Assembly: GCA_944388135.1 (NCBI GenBank)
Contig: CALXHP010000071.1
Location: forward strand, 1 to 64,000
Reading direction: 5' to 3'
From: an uncultured Gemmiger sp.
GTDB lineage: Bacteria; Bacillota; Clostridia; Oscillospirales; Ruminococcaceae
Length of the DNA: 64,000 nucleotides
Shown here: positions 63,823 through 64,000 of the stretch, one piece after another
Numbering within the stretch: the stretch's first letter is position 1
How the letters are laid out: each line of letters begins with the position of its first letter
Notes under the pieces: model-generated
What the model saw: the letters and a program-made list of their open reading frames with translations, nothing else
Databases searched by the model: none
Told to the model about the DNA's origin: nothing
Position numbers and translations under genes: made by a program

Positions 63823-64000
63823 ATGGATAATCGTATGGAAAAAGTACCAATCCACTTGAAGATGACCCTCACAACGAGGGAGGCCGCCGAATACAGCAAT
63901 ATTGGGATCAACAAAATTGACAGTATGCTGCGCTCACCCAACTGTCCGTTTGTTCTTTTCGTAGGCACCAAAAAGCTGGTAAAGCGAAAGGAATTTGAGG
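63823..64000 (+). CDS. xis: Tn916-type excisionase, partial (cut by window edge)
   Basis: The first 59 codons of a small DNA-binding protein. LTTREAAEYSNIGINKIDSM (about residues 16-35) and VGTKKLVKRKEFE (about 47-59) match the Tn916 Xis/excisionase helix-turn-helix family. AAAGGAGG stands eight bases before the ATG. A tyrosine integrase gene normally follows such a gene, so one is expected just right of the window. The frame is open to the last base. Confidence 0.82.
   Translation, partial: MDNRMEKVPIHLKMTLTTREAAEYSNIGINKIDSMLRSPNCPFVLFVGTKKLVKRKEFE

Noticed and set aside
1-64000. tRNA, rRNA genes and CRISPR arrays
   Set aside because: I looked for the T-loop GTTCRANNC pattern in clover context, rRNA cores and regularly spaced repeats. 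None was found; the 62.2-kb repeats are degenerate, only three, and lie before mobC.

Overview
The window is 64 kb of chromosome from a GC-rich, low-intron-space Firmicute. Gram-positive signs are a dlt-type D-alanylation operon, PadR/HxlR/BlaI/Fur-PerR regulators, an ECF S component, a pro-sigma-K gene and consensus SigA promoters with strong AGGAGG ribosome sites. Base composition and gene content suit an Oscillospiraceae/Ruminococcaceae gut anaerobe of the Faecalibacterium-Gemmiger-Subdoligranulum type; this placement is inference, since no rRNA lies in the window. No tRNA, rRNA or CRISPR array was found.

0-6.5 kb (minus strand): one seven-gene, tightly overlapping operon that reads as a lipid-linked amino-sugar pathway. 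It holds a WecE-like sugar transaminase, two paralogous multi-membrane GT-C-like proteins, a GNAT acetyltransferase, an ArnC/GtrB-type GT2 and a pair of small EamA/SMR flippase-like proteins. 6.5-22 kb: housekeeping and redox genes, namely a PLP aminotransferase, an orphan BlaI repressor with a clear operator, pro-sigma-K, an AmmeMemoRadiSam pair (with MEMO and AMMECR1 fused), a YbaK deacylase, a Fur/PerR regulator with its box and a QueD-like partner, an MBL hydrolase, a PadR-flavodoxin-EFR1 operon, a truncated gene remnant, a flavin reductase, an RmlD-like reductase and a PepV-like dipeptidase. 22-35 kb: HxlR-flavoprotein and HxlR-adenylation-enzyme units, a radical SAM SPL-like protein, an MFS and AraC, VanZ, and a MerR-controlled SDR-MFS operon with a 19-bp-spacer promoter. 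35-52.4 kb: AGCS symporter, NnrE, PanT-like S component, HAD, IlvE, dltA-dltC-dltB-dltD-like operon, a strongly structured candidate noncoding RNA, a PTS IIC-like permease, esterase, DJ-1, MgsA, a RICIN protein with a basic tail, a DEAD helicase and a two-component system.

52.57 kb to the right edge: an integrated, more AT-rich mobile element. It appears to interrupt a small host gene just after its eighth codon. Its left part carries a serine recombinase and a minus-strand defence operon: AbiEi, AbiEii, type III Mod, type III Res, an unrecognised 261-aa protein and a 4-TM protein, closed by a strong terminator. Its right part (plus strand) holds iterated repeats, a frameshifted mobC, a RepA_N-like initiator, a cysteine-rich VLP protein and the start of a Tn916-type excisionase; no relaxase is present in the window and the right end lies outside it.

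The most interesting candidates for undescribed biology are the two-gene module co-transcribed with the type III restriction system, the structured RNA at 44.7-44.9 kb, and the Arn-like glycan operon at the left edge.
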